The position numbers and the translations under genes are program-made. From an uncultured Kordia sp. (GTDB taxonomy: Bacteria > Bacteroidota > Bacteroidia > Flavobacteriales > Flavobacteriaceae), in assembly GCF_947496985.1 (NCBI RefSeq), contig NZ_CANMEZ010000005.1, forward strand, positions 186,001 through 250,000: a stretch of DNA of 64,000 bases. Direction: 5' to 3'. Below the pieces are notes generated by a model. That model did no database searches. It saw only the letters and a program-made list of their open reading frames with translations, and was not told the DNA's origin. Shown here piece after piece: positions 19,883-30,800 of the stretch. The number at the start of each line of letters is the position of its first letter. Position 1 is the first letter of the stretch.

Positions 19883-20272
19883 TTACGAAGAATGCTTTTT
19901 AAACTTCACAGCCTTCATCCGTTTCTTAAACTCTACACTAGGTCTAAAAGCAACATTTACTCCTTTAATAGAGGTTGCATTTACGGCTTTGGGCGTGTCT
20001 TTCCCTTCACTTCGAATGTGTGTGGTAAACGTTCCAAAATCGCCTAAAGAAATACTATTGCCTCTGCACAAATATTCTGGAAGTAAATGCACCAAACCTT
20101 GTAATACGGCAATCGTATCTATTTCGGTTACGGTAGAAATTGCCGCAAGGCGTTCACTCAGTTGTTTTAAATCAATTTTTTCGCGTGCTGTGGTAGAAGC
20201 ATAGTATTTCTTGGTGCCACCACCAGCAACACCGGGCGTTCCGCGTTCTATGATTTTATATTTTATAGCCAT
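19883..20272 (-). CDS. HU-like DNA-binding protein (Bacteroidota histone-like family)
   Basis: MAIKYKIIERGTPGVAGGGTKKYYASTTAREKIDLKQLSERLAAISTVTEIDTIAVLQGLVHLLPEYLCRGNSISLGDFGTF. Confidence 0.88.
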   Translation of the reverse strand: MAIKYKIIERGTPGVAGGGTKKYYASTTAREKIDLKQLSERLAAISTVTEIDTIAVLQGLVHLLPEYLCRGNSISLGDFGTFTTHIRSEGKDTPKAVNATSIKGVNVAFRPSVEFKKRMKAVKFKKHSS

Positions 20273-20412
20273 CTTTTTGTCTTTTATACATTAGTTTTAA
20301 GTTGAAATTGAACGTGCACTTGAGGTTTTCAATAGTTCATCTTTAGCATTCAACTCTTTTGTCAAGTAGTTTTTTATCTGTTGTCTAGTTATTTAGACTA
20401 TCTATTACCTAT

Positions 20413-20478
20413 AAAAATAAATTTTACTACCTAGTAAAAATAAGTTTACTAAATAATAAAAACAAATTTACTAGGTAG
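20413..20478. repeat. Three tandem 22-23 bp imperfect-palindromic units
   Basis: AAAAATAAATTTTACTACCTAGT / AAAAATAAGTTTACTAAATAAT / AAAAACAAATTTACTAGGTAG; ctacctagtaaa (20427-20438) is the exact complement of tttactaggtag (20467-20478). Confidence 0.75.
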
Positions 20479-20726
20479 AAAAATGTAAAAACTCTCTGAA
20501 AACATGTCTAAAACCTCAGGAGCAACTAAAGAAAACTACAGGAGGAAGTGATTGCCTGCTGCGGAGGTTTTTAAAAGTTTGTTGGTGCTTTTTGAGGGTG
20601 TTTACGGGAAACCTCATTGTAAAGTTGTAGGGAATGTTTTATATTTATAGGGAATAATGAGGTTTGGAATGAGAGTTCTCCCTCACGTATATATTGTTAA
20701 CAATTTAAATCAACCCATAAATATAT

Positions 20727-21806
20727 ATGGACTACTTTTCAAATGACAGAGTTAATGAAGGAGATAGAAGAGATACTGCTTTTCAACTAGTAAATGCTTT
20801 GAGAGAAGTTGTAAGTATTTCAAGAAAATTGAATCAACCTATATCATATGAACAGACTTTAGATTTAGTAGAAGACTTAAACCCTGATATCTATAAATCA
20901 ATGACTGTTTTATTAGATAGAAAAAATGAAAGTGACTGGGTTAAATATTATAAAGAATTGGCTGAAGCTCAATCAACGCCTGAAAATGAGATAAACCCTG
21001 TTGATCTAATAGAAAAGGATTTAAAAGAATTAAATAGTATTGCTTTAAATAAAGGAAATAAAAGATTCTTAAAAAAACGTATTAGAGATTATAAAAGTGC
21101 TATTGAATTCTTTCAACCAAGAAAAATATCTGAACATAAGATTTTAGCTCGCGACACTTATATAGCGGAAAGAAAGGATCTTAATTTAAATGGTAAAATT
21201 TACGAAAGAGAAGAGTTTATAGATTATAAATTAGATAGTAATAATGTACTTCGCTTAAGATTACTACATCCAGACAATGCGGAAAATATCATTGGTGCTG
21301 ATTTGATTTATGAACACTTGGATACTAAAAACGGTAGAATTAGATTTTTGCACATGCAATATAAAACTTGGGATAACAAAAGCTTGAATTTTAAGGCAGG
21401 TAGTTTAAATGCTCAAATTGAAAAAATGGATAGAAATCTTTGCAAAGCTGGGTATTGTAATAATGATAAAGGAAAAAAAACGATTAGTGGTTTTAGACTT
21501 CCGTATTGTTGTGCTTTCCTTAGGCCTACAAGTAAATTGCAAAGCTCTAATAGTAAAATGGTAAGTACAGGTTTACATGTTCCAATTTGCGAGGTGAAAA
21601 AAATAATGGAAACTGAAAAATCATTAAATAAGAAGAATGTTAGTGGAAAAAATGTTTCTTATAAAATCTTTGACGAGCTTTTTAATGCCAGAATGATTGG
21701 TTCAAGATGGTTAACTTATGAAGAACATACAAACTTTTATAAGGAAAGGAACTTGTTAGATATAGACAATATAATTAGATTGCATGCGCAAGAAATTATT
21801 ATATAA
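20727..21806 (+). CDS. Orphan hypothetical protein; possible divergent PD-(D/E)xK-like nuclease
   Basis: 359-aa ORF; GADLIYEHLDTKNGRIRFLHMQYKTW (D...QxK spacing) followed by a Cys-containing segment NLCKAGYC...LPYCCAFLRP. Confidence 0.7.
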   Translation: MDYFSNDRVNEGDRRDTAFQLVNALREVVSISRKLNQPISYEQTLDLVEDLNPDIYKSMTVLLDRKNESDWVKYYKELAEAQSTPENEINPVDLIEKDLKELNSIALNKGNKRFLKKRIRDYKSAIEFFQPRKISEHKILARDTYIAERKDLNLNGKIYEREEFIDYKLDSNNVLRLRLLHPDNAENIIGADLIYEHLDTKNGRIRFLHMQYKTWDNKSLNFKAGSLNAQIEKMDRNLCKAGYCNNDKGKKTISGFRLPYCCAFLRPTSKLQSSNSKMVSTGLHVPICEVKKIMETEKSLNKKNVSGKNVSYKIFDELFNARMIGSRWLTYEEHTNFYKERNLLDIDNIIRLHAQEIII

Positions 21807-21909
21807 ATTGATTACTAATTTTATAATAAACAAAACTCTTCAAAAAAACAATTCAAACCGAATAATTACTATTTTTGAATAAAACATATCAACTTCTCAT
21901 TAAATAACT

Positions 21910-22137
21910 ATGGATAAAGACTTATTACATTTAATCAAAGAAATTAAAGGAGTAAAAAGCATAGACCAACTTGAAAATATAAAAGAGTTAAGTAATGCTA
22001 TTCTACGAAATAAAAAACGAGAAGCAATGATGACTATTCTTGCTATTTCAGAAGAAATGGGTAAAGAAGAGATTTTAAATTCTATCAAAGACTTATCAGG
22101 ATATCTAGAAAGCATTGTTGATAAAGGAGAAAAGTAA
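21910..22137 (+). CDS. Small helical hypothetical protein (75 aa)
   Basis: MDKDLLHLIKEIKGVKSIDQLENIKELSNAILRNKKREAMMTILAISEEMGKEEILNSIKDLSGYLESIVDKGEK; follows the 359-aa ORF and precedes a terminator. Confidence 0.6.
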   Translation: MDKDLLHLIKEIKGVKSIDQLENIKELSNAILRNKKREAMMTILAISEEMGKEEILNSIKDLSGYLESIVDKGEK

Positions 22138-22178
22138 ACTTCAAGGAATAAAAACTTACTTTGTAAAATAAACAAATC

Positions 22179-22222
22179 AAAAAAACCGAACAACAGCTTC
22201 TCAATGCTATTGTTCGGTTTTT
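22179..22222. terminator. Bidirectional rho-independent terminator
   Basis: aaaaaaccgaacaacagc..gctattgttcggttttt between convergent genes. Confidence 0.85.
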
Positions 22223-22251
22223 AACTTACTATTACTAACTAACTTATTTTT

Positions 22252-24960
22252 TTATAAAGTATAGATAAATCGGAAGGTTACAAAACGTGGCTGAATAAAC
22301 GTTTCAGAAGTAAACACTGATAAGTTATTCGCGCTGTTTCGTACTTGCGAACTAATGTCTAATATATTAGTAGCTTTTAATTCATATTCCCACTTCGCAT
22401 CTCTGTCTTTTCGGTATGAAAGTGAAGCATTCCATGTTTGGAACGATTGCGATTGTCCGTTTCCTAAATCTTGATTGTTATAGGTATAGTCCGAACGAAA
22501 CGTTATTCGTTTCCAGATATACGCATCAAAATCTATAGAAGGTGCATTGGTAACAAACTTCGTTTTACGACCACCTTGTGTGTTGTTTGTAACACTGTAT
22601 TGGTAATTGAGGCTTACATTTGGTGCTACTCTAAAGTTGGTACGGATACCAGGTCGGTAGGTTTGTGTAAATCCTTCATTCAACGATTGCTGTCCTTGTA
22701 TAAATTGATTGATTTTACTGTAGTTGAAACTCGCATTTAAACTCGCGCGCACTTTTCCAAATGTACGTTGTACACGTCCAAATACATTTACGTTTTCATC
22801 CGCAAAGTTAGAGTTAAAGAAAGTACTTGTACGAATAACGCTTTCAAAATCTGTTAAGCTTCGTATCTGATCTATATTACTAGAATACGATGCTCTCGCA
22901 AATACATTGGTATAGTTAAATAAGTTGAAACTTGTATATACTAAACTTACATTGTGCGACAACGCATTTTGTAAATCAGGCGCACCAAATTGGAAGCTAT
23001 TAAAGTTATTCATCACCAAACCTTCTGCCAAGCGTGTAACATCTGTAAACTGATTACGCATGTCGTATCGCAATGTTAAGGCTTCACTCTTTTTAAACTG
23101 AATACGGGTTTCAAAATCGGGCAATACTCTAAAGAAGTTATCTTTAAACGTTTCTCCACCTTGTGAATTGTTGTTTCCGTATGCATGTACTGAAAATCCT
23201 GGTGTAAATGTAAACTTTCCACTTTTTAAACGGTAATGTACACCAAGATATACATCGCTAAAGTTATAGGTTACATCATTGGTAATCTGTCCATTATTAA
23301 AGCTAGGGATTGGGTTGAATTGGATTCCTGTTCCTCTAAATTGAAAGAGATTCGAATTGAAATCTTGACGACTTAGTATTGTTCCCAATGTAAAGTTGAT
23401 ATTACTCTTTGTGTTTAAGATATTATAGTAATCTAACTTCGCATCTAATTGATTGGATTGAATACGTCTATTTTGTGCTAAGTCATAAATGTCTTGTGCC
23501 GTATCTAAACCTAAACCAGCAGCTGTAGTATCAAAAGCACTATTTAAACCATTATCTAAACGAGCATTGTAAAAAGGATCTTCATTTTTAAATAAATGCT
23601 GTGCTTCAAATGCTAAAATATTGTTTTCATTTATGGTATAATAGTAGTTTATATTTTGATTGATGCTAAATGGTTTTACGGTATCTACCTGATCCGTATT
23701 TCCAATTACCGAAGAAAATACACCTTGTACCTGTGAATCGTTTGAAGTACGTGCTAGTACATCATAGTCTAATTGATTGTTGAGGTTTGGCTGAAAAGTA
23801 GCACTTAGTTTTACCAATGCTTGGTCTGAACGTTCTCTGCTTCGTTGTTCTGTAGCTTCATCAGGAATACCTAAATCTGGATCTGTATATTGTACAAAAC
23901 TTGTTTCTTTGGAAAGAATACGACTGCTATTGTAAATAACGAATCCGCTTAAGTCTAATGCTTTCGTTGGTGAGTAGCTAAAGTTTCCTGTAGCAAGTTT
24001 ATTTTCAATTTCTAAGGCATTTCCTTGATTCGTTAAGAAATTTAATCCGTTATCACCTAAGTTAATATTAGTTCCGCTACTTCTACTTGGCGCTCTAAAA
24101 CCACCGCCAAAACCACGAATGTCTCTACGACTTAAGGCAACTTCACCAATATTATTAAGATCTCCAATGAAGTTTATACTATATTTTGGACTGTAATAAA
24201 AGAGTTTCGGTTGTACCAGATAAAGTTCATCGTCTGGCGAGCTTCCTCCACCTACGGTTACATTACCAAACCAGAAGTTTTCTTTTCCTTCTTTTAGTTT
24301 AATATTGATGGCAACATTATCTTGATTGTTTGTTACACTTCTTAGTTGACCAACTTCCGAGTAGTTTCGTAAAACTTGTATTTTGTCTACAGCTTTTGAT
24401 GGAATGTTCTTTGTAGCAAGTTTGGTATCTCCGTCAAAGAAATCTTTTCCGTTTACCATAAGTTTATTCACAACTTTTCCTTCTACTTCAATTTGACCAT
24501 CTTCATTAATTTCTACACCGGGAAGTTTTTCAAGTACATCTTCTAGTTTTCGCTCTGTACCATTTTTAAAAGAATCTGCATTATATATTAGTGTATCTCC
24601 TTTAATAGTAACAGGCATTTCATAAGTAAGTTCAACTTCATCTAATGTAGTATCTTCTTTTAGTACAAAGTCTTTTGTAACAGAAGTTTCTTTTGTAGTT
24701 AATGAATCTTCAAGCGTTTTTAAACCAATATAACTTACTTGAATTTTATACTTACTATTCTTTTTTAAGGCCAGTTTGTATTTTCCTTGCTGGTCCGTAA
24801 TACTATACGATTCTAAAGTACTTGTAGCTTTATTAATAGCAATTACATTTGCTAATTCTAAAGGGTTTTTTAAGCTATCTCTAACTATTCCTTCCATTTT
24901 AATTTGTGCAAAAGTGCTTTGTGCTACAAGGAATAAGAGGATACAAAATATTTTTTTCAT
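22252..24960 (-). CDS. TonB-dependent receptor / outer membrane beta-barrel protein with CarboxypepD_reg-like N-terminus
   Basis: Signal peptide; MEGIVRDSLKNPLELANVIAINKATSTLESYSITDQQGKYKLAL; plug LEDVLEKLPGVEINEDGQIEVEGKVVNKLMVNGKDFF. Confidence 0.9.
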   Translation of the reverse strand: MKKIFCILLFLVAQSTFAQIKMEGIVRDSLKNPLELANVIAINKATSTLESYSITDQQGKYKLALKKNSKYKIQVSYIGLKTLEDSLTTKETSVTKDFVLKEDTTLDEVELTYEMPVTIKGDTLIYNADSFKNGTERKLEDVLEKLPGVEINEDGQIEVEGKVVNKLMVNGKDFFDGDTKLATKNIPSKAVDKIQVLRNYSEVGQLRSVTNNQDNVAINIKLKEGKENFWFGNVTVGGGSSPDDELYLVQPKLFYYSPKYSINFIGDLNNIGEVALSRRDIRGFGGGFRAPSRSSGTNINLGDNGLNFLTNQGNALEIENKLATGNFSYSPTKALDLSGFVIYNSSRILSKETSFVQYTDPDLGIPDEATEQRSRERSDQALVKLSATFQPNLNNQLDYDVLARTSNDSQVQGVFSSVIGNTDQVDTVKPFSINQNINYYYTINENNILAFEAQHLFKNEDPFYNARLDNGLNSAFDTTAAGLGLDTAQDIYDLAQNRRIQSNQLDAKLDYYNILNTKSNINFTLGTILSRQDFNSNLFQFRGTGIQFNPIPSFNNGQITNDVTYNFSDVYLGVHYRLKSGKFTFTPGFSVHAYGNNNSQGGETFKDNFFRVLPDFETRIQFKKSEALTLRYDMRNQFTDVTRLAEGLVMNNFNSFQFGAPDLQNALSHNVSLVYTSFNLFNYTNVFARASYSSNIDQIRSLTDFESVIRTSTFFNSNFADENVNVFGRVQRTFGKVRASLNASFNYSKINQFIQGQQSLNEGFTQTYRPGIRTNFRVAPNVSLNYQYSVTNNTQGGRKTKFVTNAPSIDFDAYIWKRITFRSDYTYNNQDLGNGQSQSFQTWNASLSYRKDRDAKWEYELKATNILDISSQVRNSANNLSVFTSETFIQPRFVTFRFIYTL

Positions 24961-25024
24961 TGGTGTTCGTTGCTAGTTAGTTTAAAAATGATTTTTAAGT
25001 TAGACTAAATTTTTTACCAAAGGT

Positions 25025-25855
25025 TTAACCTCTTCTTCGTCCTCTGTTATTTCTCATTTCTAGCATCTTTTCACGAATCGTTGTTTGATAATCTGTTTTG
25101 TTTATTTCCTTTCCTTTATCGGGTGCTTCAATTTTGATTTGCTCGCCCGAGTTAATTACAATTTTAGAACATAGCATTGTTGTGTTTCCTGCACTTACTT
25201 CTAAAATTAAACCTGGTAGTCCCCAATATTCCGCTGGTCCATGACTTACAGGAATTTGCGGAGAATACCATGCTTCAATAGTTGTCATCTTTACTTCTGG
25301 CGTTGTAGTAGTACCATCTGCATTCTTCTTTGGTGCTGCATTTCTAAGATCGGCCCATGAAAAGTTGTACCAAGTTAACTCACTACTAGGAATTGAAGCT
25401 GTAGCTTTAAAGCAAGTATATTGTCCTATTTGCTTTGTTTCTTTCCCCATTTTCCATTCAATAGCTTGTAATTTATCTTTCACTAAAAACTTCTTACCAT
25501 AAAACTCTTGACTTTGTACTAATGAGTTTTCTTTTACATTTTTATATTGATATCCTCTTGAAAAATTTGCTCCCCAAGAATCTGTTGCACCAGAAACGGC
25601 ATCTAACTTGTCTTCTTCTTTAAATACGGATGCTTCTTTGTTGAAACTTAATACGTATGTTTTTTCTAAACGATTCTTTAAACGTGCAGCAACATCTTTT
25701 TTTTGTGCTTCACTCAACCGAGCTCCCCAACTTCCTAATTCCATTTTAGATTTTGAATAGTAAAAAGCTTGTCCTTGAAATTCTTGCATACTAGGTTTAA
25801 ACGATAATAATAGGATAAAAGAAAGACAAGAGAGTTTTAGTAGAAGTGATTTCAT
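25025..25855 (-). CDS. GLPGLI family protein
   Basis: YWGLPGLILEVSAGNTTMLCSKI motif; adjacent to its typical TonB-receptor partner. Confidence 0.93.
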   Translation of the reverse strand: MKSLLLKLSCLSFILLLSFKPSMQEFQGQAFYYSKSKMELGSWGARLSEAQKKDVAARLKNRLEKTYVLSFNKEASVFKEEDKLDAVSGATDSWGANFSRGYQYKNVKENSLVQSQEFYGKKFLVKDKLQAIEWKMGKETKQIGQYTCFKATASIPSSELTWYNFSWADLRNAAPKKNADGTTTTPEVKMTTIEAWYSPQIPVSHGPAEYWGLPGLILEVSAGNTTMLCSKIVINSGEQIKIEAPDKGKEINKTDYQTTIREKMLEMRNNRGRRRG

Positions 25856-26003
25856 GATGATTGGTTATAGTTAATAATGTTTAACAAATTTAAGTAAAGA
25901 TTAAACAGTTTTCTTTGTTTTATAAAAATATTAACATGTAATTGTCTTATTTTCAATCAATCTAAATAGTGTTCGCTGTTACAAAGAAAATATGAATAGA
26001 AGC

Positions 26004-26044
26004 AAAAAACCGAATGGACTCATCACTTTCCATTCGGTTTTTTT
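26004..26044. terminator. Rho-independent terminator-like hairpin
   Basis: aaaaaaccgaatgg...ccattcggttttttt. Confidence 0.7.
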
Positions 26045-26371
26045 AAAACTAGCTATACAAAAAACACTTGTTGCTTTTTCTTTTTTGCACAGCAAAGATT
26101 AGAAATATTATTTATGTATTTTTATTTATGTTTTATATGGTGACCATAAACAATATTTATGATTAGATGTAATTGTAAAGAATAACACTTTGTTAAAAAT
26201 GTTTTTTAAGTGTGTGATCTATAGTTTTATAGTAACAAAAAACAATCTCCCGGTAGGGTAGATAGCTGTTAGCCTGTTTTAATATAGTAAATAAACAATA
26301 AAAATATCTATTGTTTTTTTCATAACAGGGATAAGGCTCTTTTCGAAGAGCTTTTTGTTTTTATATAGTTT

Positions 26372-26938
26372 CTATGGTTTTATACATGTAATTCTCCAAA
26401 AAGGGAATGCTACTTTTTCAGATGTGTCAACCCATTCACCAATCCATTTGTACCCTTTTTCAGAAATATTATAAAATGTTAGGCGTGAAAAACCATCCAT
26501 TCCGTTAGGTGCTTTTTGTGGTTTGTATAGAATGATTTTACCATCATCTGTTTTCTTTCCTTCCCAAGAAGATAATTTTGGAGTCGGTGTTGCAGAAGTA
26601 TAGTAATGTACATACCATTTAAGGCTGTCTTTTTGAAACTGTCGAATGCTTCCAGAATGTTTTCTATCTGCTTTTAAAGTTTCATCTTGTATGGCCATTC
26701 CATTCATAATGTACTTGAATTTCCAAGTCATTTTCACAGCTTTAGCCCAGGTGCCATCTTGATTTCTACTTTCCGATTCGCAGTTACATTCACCAATGAA
26801 AGGTTTGAAATCATCTAATTGTTCGGGAGCTTCTGGATTTTTACTTCCATACGGGTTTGTTTCAGAAGGTTCGTACTCGTTTTGAGCTGTAGCCAGCATC
26901 ACCATTCCTAAGAATAGGAATGTCGTAAGTTTTTTCAT
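26372..26938 (-). CDS. Secreted hypothetical protein, DUF1579-like
   Basis: Signal peptide MKKLTTFLFLGMVMLATAQ; TWKFKYIMNGMAIQDETL...GSIRQFQKDSLKWYVHYYTS. Confidence 0.7.
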   Translation of the reverse strand: MKKLTTFLFLGMVMLATAQNEYEPSETNPYGSKNPEAPEQLDDFKPFIGECNCESESRNQDGTWAKAVKMTWKFKYIMNGMAIQDETLKADRKHSGSIRQFQKDSLKWYVHYYTSATPTPKLSSWEGKKTDDGKIILYKPQKAPNGMDGFSRLTFYNISEKGYKWIGEWVDTSEKVAFPFWRITCIKP

Positions 26939-27017
26939 AATATTCGTTTTTTGATGTTCTTGAAGATAAGAAATTCTGAATAAATGAAAAAATAAAGGTA
27001 GCTGCGCGAAGTTGAAG

Positions 27018-27770
27018 CTACTTCCGATGAATACTACTCAAAATCTCCATCACTTCTACTTTTTTACGCACAGAAACAGGAACAGTACTTTTGTCTTTCA
27101 ACAATAAATAACCACCATCTGTTTTTATGAAAGCTTTGATAAATTGAAGATTCACTAAGTGACTTTGATGTACACGTAGGAACTGATAACTTTTCAACAT
27201 GTCTGAAAAGTATTTAAGTGTTTTGGTTACAAAAATCTTTTGTCCGTCTTGTAAATAGAAGATTGTATTGTTACTATCCGACTCACATCGAATGATTTCA
27301 TCCAAACTCACAATAATAATTTTGTCTAAGGTATGAAGAGATATTTTATTTGGCTTTTCATTCGGAGCAGCTAAGGTGTCTTTTAAAATGTCTAAACGTT
27401 CTTTATTCGGATGAATTTGACTTTTGGCTTTGTTGATGGCTAATGAAAGTTCCTCTTCTGCATATGGTTTTAATACATAATCAATAGCTGCAAACTTGAA
27501 TGCTCTAATAGCAAATTCATCACTTGCAGTAACAAAGATGATTTTAGAAGTTAAGTTTGGAAAAATTTCCAATACATCAAAACCAGAACCGTCACCTAAC
27601 ATAATGTCTAAGAATAAAATATCGGGTTGTTGTTTGCGCAATAATTTTGCAGTTTCTACAACACTTGAAGCTGTTCCAATAATATTTAATTCAGGATGTA
27701 AGCGTTCAATGTCGCTTTTTAGCATATTTAAAGCTGCAGGAATATCGTCAACAATTACAGTAGTAAGCAT
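27018..27770 (-). CDS. LytTR-family response regulator
   Basis: Receiver (DILFLDIMLGDGSGFDVLE, TASDEFAIRAFKFAAIDYVLKP) plus LytTR (LRVHQSHLVNLQFIKAFIKTDGGYLLLKDKSTVPVSVRKK). Confidence 0.95.
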   Translation of the reverse strand: MLTTVIVDDIPAALNMLKSDIERLHPELNIIGTASSVVETAKLLRKQQPDILFLDIMLGDGSGFDVLEIFPNLTSKIIFVTASDEFAIRAFKFAAIDYVLKPYAEEELSLAINKAKSQIHPNKERLDILKDTLAAPNEKPNKISLHTLDKIIIVSLDEIIRCESDSNNTIFYLQDGQKIFVTKTLKYFSDMLKSYQFLRVHQSHLVNLQFIKAFIKTDGGYLLLKDKSTVPVSVRKKVEVMEILSSIHRK

Positions 27771-27867
27771 GTGTTTTAGTATTGAGTTATTTATGTTGAA
27801 ATTAATTATTAAGAGTCTAAAAGCGAAGCGGTCTAACTTCTAATAGCGACAGCGATCTTTCATCTAA

Positions 27868-30800
27868 TTAATAATCTGTTTCCAGTGGAATTTTAAATGA
27901 AATTTTTGTTCCAGCTAAGGTAGCATCTTTTTCAGAAACATCTTCAATTTTTAGTGTGTTACGTCCTGCTAAGGATTCTATACGTTCTTTGGTTACTTGT
28001 AATGCCATTGATTGATGATCTGTGTTTGTTTTGTTTTGTTGAGATTGATAAATGCCAATTCCATTATCTGTAATTGTAGCATAAAGGAAATCATTGTCCG
28101 TCTTGAAATGAATTTTCAATTCTCCAGATCGTTGCAATGGCATAATTCCATGTCGGATTGCATTTTCTACAAAAGGTTGAATCAACATTGGGGGAATTAA
28201 TACTTCTTCAGGATCTAAATCTGAAGTTAAATCAATTTCATATGAAAAATCTTTGCTCGCCATTAAGCGTTCTACTTCTACATAGTTTTTTAAGGTTTTG
28301 ATTTCTTGCGCAAGCGAAATGGAATCTTTTCTCGAATTTGTTAAGGTTTCACGTAATAAAACAGCAAACGTATTGATAGTTTTGTCCATCTTCGTAATAT
28401 CATTTCGACTCATTCCTTTGATTCCATTCAATACATTGAAAATAAAATGCGGATTCATTTGTAAACGCAATGCTTTTTGTTCTAACGAAAGCATATGATT
28501 TTCTAGTTGTAAACGTTCGCGAATCGCACGGTTTTTTGCTTTTACACGTCTGATATAACTATATACAATATATATAATGATGAGTCCGAGAATTGTCCAA
28601 ACCGTGTTTTTAAACCATGTTTTTTTGTATAGTGGTTGAATGACATAAAACTTGAACTTAATGGAGTCACTTTCCAACCAGTCTTTATTACGTGATTGTG
28701 CCATAAAATTATGATCTCCGTAATCTAAACCGCCAAAAGTAATTTTACTTTCTTTTGTCCATGAACTCCAGTCTTCATCATCAAATTTGTAACGATATAC
28801 AATAGATTCAGGATTGTCTAAATCAATTGAACGAAACTGGAATTTCATATTATTTTGATCTTCAGAAAGCTGTAATGTTTTATCTGCATTTGTCCAATTG
28901 TGTAAATCAATTGAATCTAAATTTTTACCAGCTACTTCAATACTTTCAAAGTGTATTTGCGGTTTTGAGAGTTGTTGTTCAGAAGTAGAAGGTTGATATC
29001 TTGTAAGTCCGTCAATCGTTCCAAACCAAATATTCCCTTCAGTATCTTTTGTGGTAGCGTTATGACAGGTTTCTATACCTAAAAAACCATCATTTTTTCC
29101 ATAGTGAATTACATTGGTGATTTCGTTTTTCTTATTTAATGTAATTTGATCTACACCACCTTCACTTCCTGCCCAAAGTGTTCCATTATCATCAAAAATT
29201 AATTGATAAATATTACTTGAGTATAATTTTTTCTCCCCTTGTAATTGCTTGAATTTTAAATCAGAAGACAACTCAGAATACCAAATTCCTTTTCCAAATG
29301 TACCAATGTACATATCATAATTATGAAAACGAATTGTTCCAATGGCTACTTGGTTTCCAGTAATTTTTTTAGGTTCAATATGTGTGACTTTATCTTTTTT
29401 GATGTAACCTAAATGCCCTTTACTTGTAGCATACCAAATTCGACCAGTTTCATCGCGTGCTAAATCACGAATTGATAAGTCTTTGATACCTTCTTGTACG
29501 CCAAATGTTTTTAGATTGTATAGTTTTTTTGTGTCGTAATCGTACTGAAAACGTGCAATTCCGTCTGCATAGGTAGCAATCCAAACTTGCGAGCCAAATA
29601 TTTTTATGTTACTAACCCAATTAGAAGGCAAACCATCTTCCGTGGTAATACTTGCTGTGTAAATGTCTTCAATTTTTTGAGTTTCATAGGTGATTTCATC
29701 TACGAACGTGCTATCATATACAATAGAATCACGGATCTTCTTTTGATAGATATAAATTCCTTTTCCTTCACTTCCTGCCCAAATGCGTCCTTCTTTATCG
29801 TTGGTTAAAGTTTTTACTTTTTCATCTAAATATTCGCTAGTCACAGTTTCACGATGAATTCCTGTAGAATCAATTGTCATTAAACCAGATTCAGATGTAG
29901 AAAACCACAATGTTTTATTGTGGTTATGAACGGCGTAAATTCTATTGGCCGTTAAGCCATTATCTTTTGTGTAATGTTTAAAGTTATTTTTTTCAAATTT
30001 AAATAATCCGCCACCTGATGAACCAATCCAAATGTTATTTTGTCTGTCTTTGAATACTTTACGAATGTTGTAGACTGTTAATCCATTTCGTTTGGTAATT
30101 GATTTTTCGGGTAAATTATCAAGTAAATTGATTCGCTTGATTCCTGTGTTTGTAGTATTGATCCACAATTCAGCATCATTAATGATATTAATACTATTAA
30201 TTTTTCTTGTTTCTGCAACAATTTGAAACCCTTTTTGATTTGGTGTAAAAGCAAAAATTCCATCTGTAAAACTTGCCGCAATTATTTTCTGTTTGAATTG
30301 TGCTAAAGATTTAAAATCACCATCTAAAATTTTTGTAAACGTTGCCGAGTTTTCCAAACGATCGGTTTTCCACAAACCTCTTTGTGAAGCAATCCAGAAT
30401 GAAGTTCCATCAAAAAGAATATCATTTATTTGTGATGCATTTATAATAGCATTACAATTCAACGGTTTTGTGCCTTCATCAGATTTATAATAATGAATAC
30501 CTTTTTCAGTTGCTAAATAGGTGTTGCTGTTTGTGATTTCAATATCTAATACCTTTGGCGTTTTATATTTTTTAAATTCATTTTTTATACGAACCGAAAG
30601 TCCTTGTTGTGTTCCAATCAATAAAGTGTCGTTTGAAAAACGCAATGCATGAATGTAATTAGAACCAAGTCCTTTTTTTTCATTCCAAATTGTAAATGAA
30701 AGTCCGTCAAAACGTGCAATTCCACCACCTTGCGTTCCAACCCATAAATAGCCTAAATCATCTTGAACAATGGCGTTTACTTGTGATTGTGGCAATCCAT

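Noticed and set aside
19875-20204. 109-aa plus-strand ORF
   Set aside because: Antisense to the HU-like gene.
20413-20478. Possible CRISPR array
   Set aside because: The units are contiguous with no spacers, there are only three, and no cas genes are present.
27496-27843. 115-aa plus-strand ORF
   Set aside because: Mostly antisense to the LytTR regulator; no domain.
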